DNA of 64,000 nucleotides from Trebonia sp963811335 (GTDB lineage: Bacteria; Actinomycetota; Actinomycetes; Streptosporangiales; Streptosporangiaceae), in NCBI GenBank assembly GCA_963811335.1, contig CAWERB010000013.1, forward strand, positions 17,162 to 81,161, written 5' to 3'. Position numbers and translations under genes: made by a program. Shown here in pieces: positions 1 to 8,712 of the stretch. The notes under the pieces are model-generated. The model did not search any database. It was not told the origin of the DNA and saw nothing but the letters and a program-made list of their open reading frames with translations. Within the stretch, counting starts at the first letter, position 1. Each line of letters starts with the position of its first letter.

Positions 1-122
1 GTGAACTCGTCGGTGAACCGGCCGGGGTGGGGCACTCCTATCCGGTCGAGCGCGGCGGCGACGGCCGGCCACGAGCTGGGCTCCGGGCAGTACCCCGTCG
101 ACTGGTTCGAGGCCGACGTGAC
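1..122 (-). pseudogene. partial small protein with a GYCPEPSSW motif (runs off the window edge)
   Basis: Read on the minus strand, this segment gives an uninterrupted frame containing GYCPEPSSWPAVAAALDRIG followed by a PHPGRFTDEF segment. From memory this resembles the N-terminal part of a small actinobacterial family that later carries two zinc-ribbon-like Cys pairs, which would lie outside the window. No start codon is seen upstream in this frame, so the 5' end may be broken or frameshifted. The plus-strand frame over the same bases looks like a shadow. The function is unknown. Confidence 0.35.
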
Positions 123-149
123 CTCTGGGCCCTGTGCCCCTCGGGCGCG

Positions 150-277
150 ACCACCGCGCCTGCCCAACGGTGCTCGGCGACCCACCGGACAGCCGACTCG
201 CGAGAGCTGAAGACGCCTGACGGCCAGCGCGCGCGGTCGCCGAGGAAGATCCATACGCTTTGCTCTGGGATACCCAT
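150..277 (-). pseudogene. fragment resembling a small DUF7710-type domain
   Basis: The minus-strand frame starting with ATG at 277 encodes a segment with WIFLGDRARWPSGVF and a following WVAEHR. This pattern of aromatic residues plus an SGVF turn resembles DUF7710-like domains of actinobacteria. Similarity ends after about 40 residues, and the rest of the frame is Arg-rich and looks out of frame. It is probably a decayed or frameshifted small gene, possibly joined originally to the fragment at the left edge. Family assignment is from memory only. Confidence 0.35.
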
Positions 278-406
278 TCAGGCTCTTCCGTTCCCGGTAC
301 ATACCTGGTCGTTCTGCGCAGCCTAACCAGTGATCAGGCATGTCTGCGCACGAGCGAATATTCGGCGATCCGCGCGCCCCGCCTCCTCGTCGGTCATACG
401 GAACGA

Positions 407-1034
407 TCACTTACAGTGACGATGAGTCGGCCTGTCGCGCGTCGCAGGAGCTGCCCGGTCAAGTCGTTTGCTCGCGGTGTCGTCGCTGACCGCGGGCGGG
501 AGCCCGTTGCCGCCGCGCTCGCGGTAGGCGGGGCCGTCCCTGCCCAGCGAGATGTCGTGGCCAGGTTGGTGGTTTCCGAAGGTGAGCAGGGGGACGTCGT
601 ACATGCCGTGGTCGAGCGGGCGGGTCATGGCGGGCGGGCGGGGTTACCTCGACCACGATGATCTCGACGAGGAACTGGACGCGGGCGGCCAGCAGGTGGC
701 TGGTGTAGCCGGTCGCTGAGTGCTCCTTCAGGCCGAGCGTCGTGTGCGCGTGCGGGAGGACGCGTCCTTCCTGCTCGTCCCAGGCGATGGTGCCGCAGCC
801 GAGTGCCTCGGCGTTGGCCAGGTGGGCCTTGGACCAGACCGGGGCGGCGGGGTCGTCGAGCTTGTCGCAGGTGCCAACGGTGTCGGCTTCGGCGAACGCC
901 GCGGGGAACATCGGAATGTAGCCGCGGCGGATGCCGTGCTCGCGGCACAGCTCGTCCAGGGCGGGGAAGAAGCTCTCGCCCGCGCCGAAGCGGGCTGCGA
1001 AGGTGCGGCCCGTGGCCAGCTCGCTGCCGCGCAC
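407..1034 (-). pseudogene. PPC/DUF296 domain protein, frameshifted near its C-terminus
   Basis: The start at 1034 opens a frame with GRTFAARFGAGESFFPALDE and a following HGIRRGYIPMFPAAF. This is the pattern of the plants-and-prokaryotes-conserved (PPC, DUF296) domain, with a later HAHTTLGL segment that fits its conserved His strand. After residues EIIVVEV (near 640) the frame becomes Arg/Pro-rich. Another minus-strand frame then supplies TRPLDHGMYDVPLLTF, the expected last strand, ending at 407. A frameshift near 610-645 therefore separates the two halves. Intact members are about 140 residues; in bacteria their role is poorly defined, while plant relatives bind DNA. It is a single gene with no obvious operon partner. 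Confidence 0.65.
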
Positions 1035-1062
1035 CGGTGTCGCCGTCCTTTCGTGGCCGGGG

Positions 1063-2076
1063 TTACGGCTGGCTGTATCCGCCCGCTGCCTGGAACGCCG
1101 CGCGGATGTGCCCGCGCCCGGCGCCGCCGGACAGCAGGACGTGCAGGAGCAGCCGTGCCTTGAGCGGGTCGAGGAACCCGGCGCTGACCAGGCCGCGGGT
1201 GAGCAGGTCCTGTTCGGAGCCGGGGAAGCCGTAGGTGGCGGCGAGCACTGTCCCGGCGCCGGTCCGGGACGCGAGGACCACCGGGATCCGCGCGGCGATG
1301 TCGTCCAGCGCGGGCAGCACGGCGGCGGGGACGTGCCCGGCGCCGAACGCGGCGACCACCAGGCCGTCGAAGCGTTCCGCGGCGGCTCGCAGCCACTCGC
1401 CGTCGTCGCCGAGCGTCATGGTGACCAGGCCGGTACGCACCTGCCTGGACGGGCCGGGAGCGGGCAGCGTGCGCCGGCCGGCGGGGCGGGCGAGCAGGCG
1501 GACCTGGCCCTCGGTGACCCGGCCGAGCGGCCCGGCGGCCGGGGAGGTGAACGCGGCGACGCTGGTGGCGTCGGTCTTGCGGACGAACCGGGCGGCGTGG
1601 ATCTCATCGGCGAACACGACCAGGCAGCCGAGGCCGCGCAGCAGGGGGCTGGCCGCGGCCTGGATGGCCGCGAGGATGTTGGCCGGGCCGTCCGGCCCGG
1701 CCATGGCCGGGTTGCGCATCGCCCCCGTCACCACGACCGGGGCCTCGCCCGTGTGCAGCAGGTCGAGCAGGTACGCGGTCTCCTCGATGGTGTCGGTGCC
1801 CTGGGTCACCACCACGCCCGTGGCGGCCTCCTTCGTGATCGCGGCGGCCAGTTCGGTGATGTCGCCGATGGTCAGGGAGGCGCCGGGTACCTGCCGGAAC
1901 TCGTGCACCTCCACCGTGACGCCGGTGCCGTCGAGGCCTGGTACCGCCGCCAGGAGCTGCTGGCCGGTCAGCGCCGGGGCGACCCCGCCGGGGTCGCCGG
2001 CCTTCCTGGCCATGGCGATGGTGCCGCCGAGGGAGAACACCGCGACGCGGGCGGGTGAGGATCGGGTGGCAGTCAT
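1063..2076 (-). CDS. L-asparaginase
   Basis: The predicted 337-residue enzyme hydrolyses L-asparagine to aspartate and ammonia. The N-terminus shows FSLGGTIAM with the first catalytic Thr, and a later VVTQGTDTIEETAYLLD carries the second catalytic Thr and the TDT motif. The segment VVVTGAMRNP is typical of the family. Length is normal for bacterial asparaginases (320-350). The start at 2076 (MTATRSS) was chosen because the same frame runs on upstream into unrelated sequence. No signal peptide is seen, so it is probably cytoplasmic. It lies downstream of the ABC-transporter relic and shows no damage. Confidence 0.92.
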   Translation of the reverse strand: MTATRSSPARVAVFSLGGTIAMARKAGDPGGVAPALTGQQLLAAVPGLDGTGVTVEVHEFRQVPGASLTIGDITELAAAITKEAATGVVVTQGTDTIEETAYLLDLLHTGEAPVVVTGAMRNPAMAGPDGPANILAAIQAAASPLLRGLGCLVVFADEIHAARFVRKTDATSVAAFTSPAAGPLGRVTEGQVRLLARPAGRRTLPAPGPSRQVRTGLVTMTLGDDGEWLRAAAERFDGLVVAAFGAGHVPAAVLPALDDIAARIPVVLASRTGAGTVLAATYGFPGSEQDLLTRGLVSAGFLDPLKARLLLHVLLSGGAGRGHIRAAFQAAGGYSQP

Positions 2077-2255
2077 CGGCTCTGTCTTTCCGCTAGCGGA
2101 GGCCGGAACGAGGATCAGCGTAGCGAGCCTCACCGGCTGGCGGTGCTGGCGGAACAGCAGCCAGGCGCAAGCCTCCTCGCCGGTGTGCGCCAGGTACCGG
2201 AACCTTTCCCGCTCCGGGGTCGCGGGGGAGCGGCGCGGCGCCAGTGTTCCAGTCG

Positions 2256-2472
2256 TCATGACGCGGCCTCCGCCCGGTACTCGACGCTCTGGCTGGTTAG
2301 CTCCATGTAGGCCTGCTCGAGAGTGGCCCGGTGGGCGCTTACCTCGCTGAAGGTGATCGCGTGGTCGGTCAGGATAGCCACCACTCGTTCTGATGAAAGC
2401 TTTGAAATCGTGAGCACGCCGGGCCCTGTGAGGAGCTCGGTGACGGAGGTGTCGGCGATCACCGTGCCGCGG
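2256..2472 (-). pseudogene. C-terminal relic of an ABC transporter ATP-binding protein
   Basis: Only about 72 residues remain, from GRGTVIADTSVTELL to LEQAYMELTSQSVEYRAEA. This is the typical C-terminal tail of drug-exporter ABC ATPases (a GxxIADGxxxELL start and a final LEExFMELT-SVEYRA motif). The nucleotide-binding core is missing. Its TGA overlaps an ATG at 2259 that begins MTTGTLAPRRSPATPERERF, which looks like the first residues of the cognate permease before it dissolves into other sequence. So a former ABC operon is cut on both sides. Upstream it abuts the LuxR relic on the opposite strand. Confidence 0.6.
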
Positions 2473-2499
2473 CCGTTCGCCGTCCAGCCCCGGGCTGAC

Positions 2500-2716
2500 C
2501 GCAAGCCACGTGAGCTCACCGGGATCACTGACCGCGAGCGCAAGGTGCTGCGGCTGGTGGGCCTCGGCATGTCTAACGCGGAGATCGCCGCCGCCCTGTA
2601 CATCAGCGCGGGGACGGCCAAGACGCACGTGTCGCGGCTGCTCGCCAAGCTGGGCGCCAGGGACCGGGTACAGCTTGGTCATCGCCGCGTACCAGGCCGG
2701 CCTGATCGACGCCTAA
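2500..2716 (+). pseudogene. LuxR/NarL-type HTH relic, frameshifted
   Basis: The plus strand encodes LTGITDRERKVLRLVGLGMS, then NAEIAAALYISAGTAKTHVS and RLLAKLGARDRVQL. This is a canonical C-terminal LuxR helix-turn-helix as in NarL-type response regulators. The receiver domain is absent: sequence before about 2500 belongs to the ABC relic. An extra T near 2676 shifts the frame. In the next frame the expected ending VIAAYQAGLIDA and stop follow at 2716. This is a doubly damaged remnant, and no sensor kinase is next to it. Confidence 0.7.
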
Positions 2717-2730
2717 GGCGGGCACTGCCG

Positions 2731-4320
2731 CTACAGGCTGGTGCGCATGGCGACCTGGCACAGTTCAGGCAGCTTGGCCTCGGCCAGGACGGCGGCGGCC
2801 CGCACGCCGAGCCAGGCGAGGCAGAGGCCGTAGGCCGCGGCGCACCCGAACAGCACAGGCAGCCGGACCGCCGCGGAGCTGCCGCTGGTCACGTTGCCGA
2901 GGATGATGATCGGGATGACGGCGACCGCGACGGACGCGAGGGTGCCGAAGATGATGCCTGCCGCGTGTGCGGTGTACCCCTGGGCCGGCTGTGGCATCGG
3001 GTTGCCGGCTCGTTTCTGCATGGGGTAGGCCAGCGCGATGCTGAAGATGTTGGCCATCGCCAGGGACGCGCCCAGCCCGGCCACGCTGACCGCGGCGGCG
3101 GTGATGCCCTCCGTCAGGTCCCCCACCAGGGCTCCGAGGGCGATGGAGACGCCGATGAGGAGCGGTATCGCGATCGCGCCGGACACGATGTCCTGGCCGG
3201 AGAAGTAGGCGCGCCACGCCCGGCGCCCGCTCAGCGCCGTGGCCTCGAGCGTGAACGCCGGCCCGGCCTGCCCGACGGGGTTGGCGCGGTACGCGCCGGC
3301 GAACGCCGCGCCGAAGACCGCGCTGCCGACCACGACCCCGGGATGCTGGTGCGGGCCGGCGATCGTGCTCGCGGAGCAGATGAACATGATCGCGACGGCG
3401 ATGGGCCAGTTGGCGAGGGAGGCGGGGTCACGGTACTGGTACTTCAGGAAGCGGGCGGCCACGGCGCCGCGCAGGCCGAACCGCGCCAGCGGCAGCGTGG
3501 CATTGCGCACCCGCGACGACCCGGTCGTGGTGTCCGTGGTGACCAGGGCCCGGGCGAGCGAGCGCACCCACAGGACGCCGAGCACGGCGATGACGGCGGC
3601 GAGCAGGGCGAGGCGCGCCAGCGCGTAGCCAAGGCGCCCGGTCGAGGCGTCCTGGATCGCGTGCGCGGCCAGGCCGGGCGGGAGCCAGCGCATCCAGCTG
3701 TCGACGCCGGCGAAGTTCGCCGGGCTGAGACCGCCCGAGGCAGCCGCTCGCGGCAGCACCTGGATAAGGAGCTCGAGGAAGATGCCCACGGGCACGATCA
3801 GGAAGATGGCCAGGTCCTTGCCGCGGCGCGAGCGAAGCAGCCGCGCCAGGCTGGTGACTGCGAACCTGGCCAGCACGATGCAGAACAGCACCTGCAGAAC
3901 CACGGCGATGAACGCGATGAGCACGCCGAGTCCCCCGTGGGCCAGCCCGATGGTTACCCCGAGCAAGCCGAGCACGTTCGCCGCCGGCCAGGCCCCGGCC
4001 GCCGACGCGGCGAGCAGCCCGGCCACGAGCGGGCCAGTGCGGAAGGGATAGAGGGCCATCGTCGCCGGGTCGAGCGTCCCGTCCAGGCCGAAGGCGAAGA
4101 TCGGGCAAAGCAGCCAGCCGATCGCGAAGATGCTGAAGACGACCGTGGTCAGGTCGACCGACGCGCTGACCGAGCGCAGCTGGGCCAGGGCCCAGAAGGT
4201 CCCGATCGCGACAAGCACAGCGAACGCCGTGCTGATGATGAACGAAGTTCGCGCGGCCGTGGACGAACGCAGCGCGTTGCCCAGCATGCGAAGCTTCAGT
4301 TCGACGAGGAGCCGAGCCAT
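2731..4320 (-). CDS. ABC-type exporter permease, multi-span
   Basis: This 529-residue protein is almost entirely hydrophobic, with roughly ten to twelve predicted membrane spans (for example TTVVFSIFAIGWLLCPIFAF and VLGLLGVTIGLAHGG). It lies directly downstream of an ATPase gene, overlapping it by 25 bases, which fits translational coupling. It is probably the membrane part of a two-component ABC exporter, like the large ABC-2-type permeases. The substrate cannot be read from sequence. The N-terminus MARLLVELKLRMLGN is a cytoplasmic amphipathic helix typical of such permeases. No damage is seen. Confidence 0.85.
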   Translation of the reverse strand: MARLLVELKLRMLGNALRSSTAARTSFIISTAFAVLVAIGTFWALAQLRSVSASVDLTTVVFSIFAIGWLLCPIFAFGLDGTLDPATMALYPFRTGPLVAGLLAASAAGAWPAANVLGLLGVTIGLAHGGLGVLIAFIAVVLQVLFCIVLARFAVTSLARLLRSRRGKDLAIFLIVPVGIFLELLIQVLPRAAASGGLSPANFAGVDSWMRWLPPGLAAHAIQDASTGRLGYALARLALLAAVIAVLGVLWVRSLARALVTTDTTTGSSRVRNATLPLARFGLRGAVAARFLKYQYRDPASLANWPIAVAIMFICSASTIAGPHQHPGVVVGSAVFGAAFAGAYRANPVGQAGPAFTLEATALSGRRAWRAYFSGQDIVSGAIAIPLLIGVSIALGALVGDLTEGITAAAVSVAGLGASLAMANIFSIALAYPMQKRAGNPMPQPAQGYTAHAAGIIFGTLASVAVAVIPIIILGNVTSGSSAAVRLPVLFGCAAAYGLCLAWLGVRAAAVLAEAKLPELCQVAMRTSL

Positions 4321-5063
4321 GACAGTCCCCCCTCATCCCGCGACCTTGGTCCGACCAGGTCGATGAACGCCTGCTGCAAGGTCTTGCCGTCGCGCACTTC
4401 GACGGTCGTGCCGGTCGCCAGGATCTTGCCCTTGTCGATGACGGAGACGTGATCGCAGACCTGCTCGACCAGCTCCATGACGTGGCTGGAGAACAGCACG
4501 GTCGAGCCGCTGCCGACCAGCCGCGCAAGCAGCCGGCGGATCACGTCGGCGGAGATCGGATCCACCCCCTCAAGGGGTTCGTCAAGGAACAGCACCGGCG
4601 GATTGTGTATCAGCGCGCAGCCGAGCGCGGCCTTCTTCCGCATCCCGGTGGAATAGTCCGCGACCAGCCGCTTCGCGTCAGCGGTCAGGTCGAGCACGTC
4701 AAGCAGCTGCGCCGCGCGCGAGCGCGCCTCAGCGGCGGCCAGGCCCCGCAGCCGGCCGGCGTACTCAAGGAGTTCCTCGCCGCTCAGCCGCTCGAACAGC
4801 CTGGCCTCTGCCGTCACCACCCCGATCACCGCTTTGGCGGCACTCGGGTCGGCCCATACGTCGTGCCCGTTGATCACGATCCGTCCCGCATCGGGCCGCA
4901 GCAGCCCGGTCATCATGGAAAGCGATGTGGTCTTTCCCGCCCCGTTCGGCCCGACCAGGCCGGCGAACGAGCCGGCCGCGATTGTCAGGTCGATCCCGGC
5001 CACGGCTTCCTTCTTGCCGAAGCTCTTACGCAGCCCCTGCACCTCGATGGCTGGCTTGCTCAT
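4296..5063 (-). CDS. ABC transporter ATP-binding protein
   Basis: This 255-residue nucleotide-binding subunit has Walker A GPNGAGKTTS near residues 39-48, a YSTGMRKK signature, Walker B PVLFLDEP and the switch His in SSHVMELVE. The YSTGM form of the signature and the ATGTTVEVRDGKTLQQAFID tail place it with exporters of the drug/daunorubicin-type ATPase group. It energises the permease encoded immediately downstream. The ATG at 5063 follows a GC-rich leader, and the operon promoter lies at 5127-5155. Cytoplasmic, membrane-associated. Confidence 0.93.
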   Translation of the reverse strand: MSKPAIEVQGLRKSFGKKEAVAGIDLTIAAGSFAGLVGPNGAGKTTSLSMMTGLLRPDAGRIVINGHDVWADPSAAKAVIGVVTAEARLFERLSGEELLEYAGRLRGLAAAEARSRAAQLLDVLDLTADAKRLVADYSTGMRKKAALGCALIHNPPVLFLDEPLEGVDPISADVIRRLLARLVGSGSTVLFSSHVMELVEQVCDHVSVIDKGKILATGTTVEVRDGKTLQQAFIDLVGPRSRDEGGLSWLGSSSN

Positions 5064-5121
5064 GGCCGCCTCCTTGACGGCAGGGCCGCCGGCCCGGGCG
5101 GGTCGGCCGGCTGACTGGCTA

Positions 5122-5155
5122 ATATCATTGTGATATCAGTTTTTCGGGCTGTCAA
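5122..5155 (-). promoter_or_regulatory. sigma-70-type promoter with operator-like dyad for the ABC exporter operon
   Basis: On the minus strand a perfect TTGACA (5155-5150) is separated by 17 bases from CACAAT (5132-5127). A perfect inverted repeat, ATATCA-TTG-TGATAT at 5122-5136, overlaps the -10 element. The surrounding DNA is AT-rich against a very GC-rich background. Such placement is typical of repression by a PadR- or GntR-type regulator, but no such regulator gene is next to the operon. The promoter elements are seen; the repressor is inferred. Confidence 0.7.
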
Positions 5156-5173
5156 GCCGAATACCCGCGCCGG

Positions 5174-6409
5174 TTACCCGGCAGGCCGGGCGTCCTCATG
5201 GCCCTCAAGGCCCGCAGCGTCCTCGTCGCCCAGGCGGCGGGCCACGGCGAATCCCCAGGGGATGCCGAGCAGCAGCACGAGTGCGCTGCCGAGGACCAGC
5301 GGCGCGGGCCGCGCGGCGCCGAGGACGAGGCAAGCGGCAGCCACGGCGCCGCAGGCGCGGGCGAGCGGCCGGTACAGGCCGCGCTTCTCCTGCCAGGTCG
5401 GCAGGCTCGCGGCGAGCAGCATCGTCGCGCCGAGCACGACCGTGGCGCCCGCGCACAGCACCCACGCCGTGGCGCCCGGGGCGCGGCCGTCCCGGGCATG
5501 GTCGACGAGGGAGACCATCGCGGCGCCCATCGCGGCGACCGCGGCGGTGAGTGGCAGGTGGCCGAGTACCCAGCACAGAGTGGCCTGCCGCTGCGGCCGG
5601 GGCGGGCGGCCGCAGGCGAAGTCGAAGTAGGTCCACCAGGCGCCGAAGCCGATCACGACGGCGACCAGCCCGACAGCCAGGTCCGCCGCGGTGACCGGCT
5701 CACCGGACAAGCCGGCCACGACGCCGGTGAGGGTCTCGCCGAGGACGATGATGATGAAGGCGCCGAACCGCTCGGTGAGCGCGTCGCTGACGATCAGCGC
5801 GGCCGCCTGCACCGGAGTGGAGGCGAGGATTATAGCCGTGTACCCGGCCAGGTAGGCGACGTCGATCAGGCCCCAGGCCACCAGGCGGGCGCTGGCTGGC
5901 AGCAGGGCGGTGCCGGCCAGCAGCACGGCGCAGGCCGCCGTGCCCGCGACGAACAGCCGGCTCGGGCGGCGGTACTCGGGGCTGTCGCCGCGGGCGGCGA
6001 GCAGCCACAGCACGGCCAGTATCGCGAACAGCACCGCCGCGGCGATGGCGAACGCCGCGCCGCGCGCGCCGCCCGCCTGCGGGATGAAGGCGCCCATCGC
6101 GGCGAGCACCAGGATCTGCAGCAGGAACGTGCCGCGGGCGCGGGCGTCCTCGTGGCCGTGCAGCTCATGGTGCAGGCTGCCGTTGCACCAGGCGATCCAC
6201 ACCAGCGTGAACACCACGGTGAACTCGCCGAGCCCCGGCCAGGTCAGGTGCCCGGCCAGGTGGTGCGCGGCCTGGGCCACAAGCACGACGACGGCCAGGT
6301 CGTAGAACAGCTCGAGCGGGCCGACGGTGCGCTCGCGCGGTGCCTCGCCGTGCGGGCGGGGCGGCTGCCACAAGGAGCGGCGCAGCCGGGTCCACCCGTC
6401 CGGACTCAT
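5174..6409 (-). CDS. low temperature requirement protein A (LtrA) family membrane protein
   Basis: The N-terminus carries ERTVGPLELFYDLAVVVLVAQ, the hallmark of the LtrA family, followed by HLAGHLTWPGL and many hydrophobic helices (about ten to eleven). A central SDALTERFGAFIIIVLGETL segment is also typical. LtrA was named from a Listeria cold-growth locus, and the molecular function is unknown. The start at 6409 (MSPDGWTRL) is preferred because it leaves the normal family length of about 410 residues. An upstream in-frame start at 6469 would add 20 atypical residues. The gene follows the truncated phosphatase and slightly overlaps it. Confidence 0.85.
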   Translation of the reverse strand: MSPDGWTRLRRSLWQPPRPHGEAPRERTVGPLELFYDLAVVVLVAQAAHHLAGHLTWPGLGEFTVVFTLVWIAWCNGSLHHELHGHEDARARGTFLLQILVLAAMGAFIPQAGGARGAAFAIAAAVLFAILAVLWLLAARGDSPEYRRPSRLFVAGTAACAVLLAGTALLPASARLVAWGLIDVAYLAGYTAIILASTPVQAAALIVSDALTERFGAFIIIVLGETLTGVVAGLSGEPVTAADLAVGLVAVVIGFGAWWTYFDFACGRPPRPQRQATLCWVLGHLPLTAAVAAMGAAMVSLVDHARDGRAPGATAWVLCAGATVVLGATMLLAASLPTWQEKRGLYRPLARACGAVAAACLVLGAARPAPLVLGSALVLLLGIPWGFAVARRLGDEDAAGLEGHEDARPAG

Positions 6410-6861
6410 CCGCCGCACCAGCCCTTCGCGAGACCCGCCGAGCGAAGCATAGACCCGGCGCGACCACACTCAGGTCTGAGCCGGCGACGCCGGGCAGAGG
6501 CAGAGGCGCCTGCGTGGTGCGGGAGACGGGCGGCGTACTCGCCATGGCGCCACGCGCCCAGGACGCTGTGTACGTCTCCACGAGCGCGCATCGTTACGCC
6601 CGTCCAGCGGCCGACGTCGACCTCGGAGATTTCGTCGTGGTAGATCTCCCGTCCGAGGACCTCGGCCACGATCGCGGCGTCTCGACTGCCGCCGCAGTGG
6701 TGAGCAACGATCCGTGGGGTCGGCCCGGCGGCCAGGCGCATGGCGAGATCTCTGGCCTGGGCAGCGCGTTCGGTAAGCGACTCGTCGTAGACCCGGAAAG
6801 AGAGCGTCCTGGTCACGTTGGCGAGGTTCTCGCCGTGCCGGGCCCAAGTCACCGTAGTCAT
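6406..6861 (-). pseudogene. histidine phosphatase (phosphoglycerate mutase-like), C-terminally truncated
   Basis: The start MTTVTWARHGEN contains the RHGE phosphohistidine motif of the histidine phosphatase superfamily, followed by SLTERAAQARDLA and the EVDVGRWTG segment. Similarity stops after YAARLP near residue 113. The expected PGGES motif and second catalytic His region are replaced by Arg-rich sequence, and the frame ends at 6406 inside the LtrA start region. Normal members are about 190-220 residues, so roughly the last third is missing. It is likely inactive. Confidence 0.7.
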
Positions 6862-6900
6862 CTCGCAACCTCATTCCCGTGCGCATCCGGCCCTGGAGGC

Positions 6901-6912
6901 TAATGTCAGGAC
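6901..6912 (+). promoter_or_regulatory. -10 box for a probably leaderless transcript
   Basis: TAATGT at 6901-6906 fits TANNNT and is followed by only six bases before the ATG at 6913. This is the spacing seen for leaderless transcription in actinobacteria. No ribosome binding site is present before this ATG, which supports the reading. Confidence 0.45.
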
Positions 6913-7569
6913 ATGTCCGGTGATGACGCGGCAGCGGCATTCGTTCTTGATTACGAGGTGTCGGCCGATGACCTGCGCGAACAGGACATCGTCGGCCGCT
7001 CGGCGGCCTGGCGCGCGAAGCCGCTGTGGAGCCAGTTGGCCTATCCGGTCCTCGCACTCGTGCTTGTCGCGGAAACGGCCTTTCAAAATCGCGCGCTGAG
7101 CGGGTGCTTCGTACCTCAGTTCGCGGGGAGCCCGCACGCGTGGACCGTGTGGGTCTGGCAGTGTGACCGGGCAATGACCCCGAACGGCCTGCTGTGGCAG
7201 AACGGCTGGCTGTCCGCGTCCGCTGGCGCGTTCGTGGTCCTGGCCCTGGCCGAACTGGCCAGGGCCTGGGCTCGCCCCCCTCGCTGGCTCTACCGCATGT
7301 CGGTGAAGAGGCACGGACCGCAGGGGCGGGTCCGTTACGAGATTACGGCTGACGGAGTAACCGCCGCGGGCCCGGATGGCACCGTCTCGTACGTACCGTG
7401 GCCGGCCTGCACCGCCGTCCGCGAGACACGCGAGCGGTTCTTCCTGTTCGGACGACGTAACGAGTGGGTGTGGGCGCTGCCGAAGCGTGCCCTCGCCGAC
7501 CAGTCGTCGGTGCGGCAGCTGGGCGAATTCCTCCGGGCATCGGCTGGCCGGGAGCCGCCGCCCGCGTAG
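6913..7569 (+). CDS. YcxB-like membrane protein
   Basis: The 218-residue protein has a short acidic N-terminus (FVLDYEVSADDLRE), two hydrophobic helices (about residues 43-58 and 104-120) and a C-terminal domain with VRYEITADGVTAAGPDGTVS. The following YVPWPACTAVRETRERFFLF and LPKRAL motifs are characteristic of the YcxB-like domain, which has a PH-like fold. Function is not established. ATG 6913 is supported by the -10 box six bases upstream. The gene is divergent from the truncated phosphatase. Confidence 0.75.
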   Translation: MSGDDAAAAFVLDYEVSADDLREQDIVGRSAAWRAKPLWSQLAYPVLALVLVAETAFQNRALSGCFVPQFAGSPHAWTVWVWQCDRAMTPNGLLWQNGWLSASAGAFVVLALAELARAWARPPRWLYRMSVKRHGPQGRVRYEITADGVTAAGPDGTVSYVPWPACTAVRETRERFFLFGRRNEWVWALPKRALADQSSVRQLGEFLRASAGREPPPA

Positions 7570-7693
7570 TCGTTCGCGCCGCCAGGTCCCTCACTGCGCC
7601 GATTAGGTACTCGTCAAGCGGGTCGGCCGGCGAATAATGAAACGCGCACCTGGCGCACAGGTCCGCTCCAGCACCGGAGGCCGCGTGGGAACG

Positions 7694-8548
7694 ATGTCGG
7701 GCACGACCTGCCTGGTGACCGGGGCCACCAGCGGGATCGGCCGGGAGACGGCGCTGCGGCTGGCGGTGCTGGGCGCGACGGTGATCATTACCGGCCGGGA
7801 CGCGGCACGCGGTGCGGCGGTCGCGGCGGAGATCACCCGCCGTGTGCCGCTTGCCCAGGTCGAGGTCATGACCGCGGACCTGTCCAGCCTCGCGCAGGTT
7901 CGCAGCCTGGCCGGAGATGTCCTGAGCCGACACGGGCGACTCGATGTCCTGGTCAACAACGCCGGCGTGATCTCCCCGCGCCGCCGGCTGACCGCCGACG
8001 GGCTGGAGACGACCTTCGCCACCAACCATCTGGGGCCGTTCCTGCTCACCAGCTTGCTCCGCGGGCTGCTTGAAGGCAGCGCTCCCGCGCGGGTGGTAAC
8101 GGTGTCCTCGGCCGTACACAAGCAGGTCCGCGCCATTGCGTGGGAGGACGTCGCCCGCGGGGCGCGGTCCGGGCCGGGGCAGGCCTATCCCGTCTCGAAG
8201 CTGCTGAATATCCTGTTCACCGCCGAACTGGCCCGGCGCCTGGCCGGCACGGGCGTCACGGCCAACTGCCTGCATCCGGGTTTCGTGCACACCAGCCTGG
8301 GCCGCGACGTGCCCGGTGTCCTTGGTGCGGTACTGCCGCTCATCCTGCGCCTGCGGCCCGGCCCCGCCGCCGGCGCCCGGACCCCGGTCTATCTCGCCAG
8401 TTCCCCGGAGGTCGCCGGGGTTACCGGAGGCTACTTCGTCAACTGCAGGCCTGCCGAGCCAAGTGCCTTGGCCAAGGACACTGCGGCCGCCGCGCGGCTC
8501 TGGGCGCTCAGCGAAGACCTGGCCGGCCTCGCGCTGGCACCAGGGTAG
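7694..8548 (+). CDS. short-chain dehydrogenase/reductase, retinol dehydrogenase-like
   Basis: Near the N-terminus is the NAD(P)-binding TGATSGIG (residues 9-16), then NNAGVISPRRR, VVTVSSAV with the catalytic Ser, and YPVSK with Tyr165 and Lys169. The tail PVYLASSPEVAGVTGGYFVN matches the retinol dehydrogenase/WW-oxidoreductase-like SDRs. The predicted reaction is NADP(H)-linked oxidation or reduction of an alcohol or ketone of unknown identity. ATG 7694 gives the usual start just before the first beta strand. An in-frame ATG at 7637 would add 19 basic residues. Confidence 0.9.
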   Translation: MSGTTCLVTGATSGIGRETALRLAVLGATVIITGRDAARGAAVAAEITRRVPLAQVEVMTADLSSLAQVRSLAGDVLSRHGRLDVLVNNAGVISPRRRLTADGLETTFATNHLGPFLLTSLLRGLLEGSAPARVVTVSSAVHKQVRAIAWEDVARGARSGPGQAYPVSKLLNILFTAELARRLAGTGVTANCLHPGFVHTSLGRDVPGVLGAVLPLILRLRPGPAAGARTPVYLASSPEVAGVTGGYFVNCRPAEPSALAKDTAAAARLWALSEDLAGLALAPG

Positions 8549-8712
8549 CGGGAACCGGCACCGGGTCCGGGCCAGCTTCGGGTACGGGGCGTTCACCGTC
8601 ATGCCGCCGGACGCGGCCGTGCTGTCGACTGGACCGCTGTCCGGGCAGCCGTAGGATCGTGGGGCCGCCTGCGCGCTGCCGGCGGTGCCGGGTACCGGGC
8701 CGGGAGGTCGTC

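Noticed and set aside
2323..4452. 709-codon plus-strand open frame
   Set aside because: Its long part is the antisense shadow of the permease gene: Arg/Gly/Asp-rich and without domains. Only the LuxR-like end near 2500-2676 is real.
5198..6643. 481-codon plus-strand open frame
   Set aside because: It is the antisense shadow of the LtrA gene, rich in Gly/Arg/Ala with no motif.
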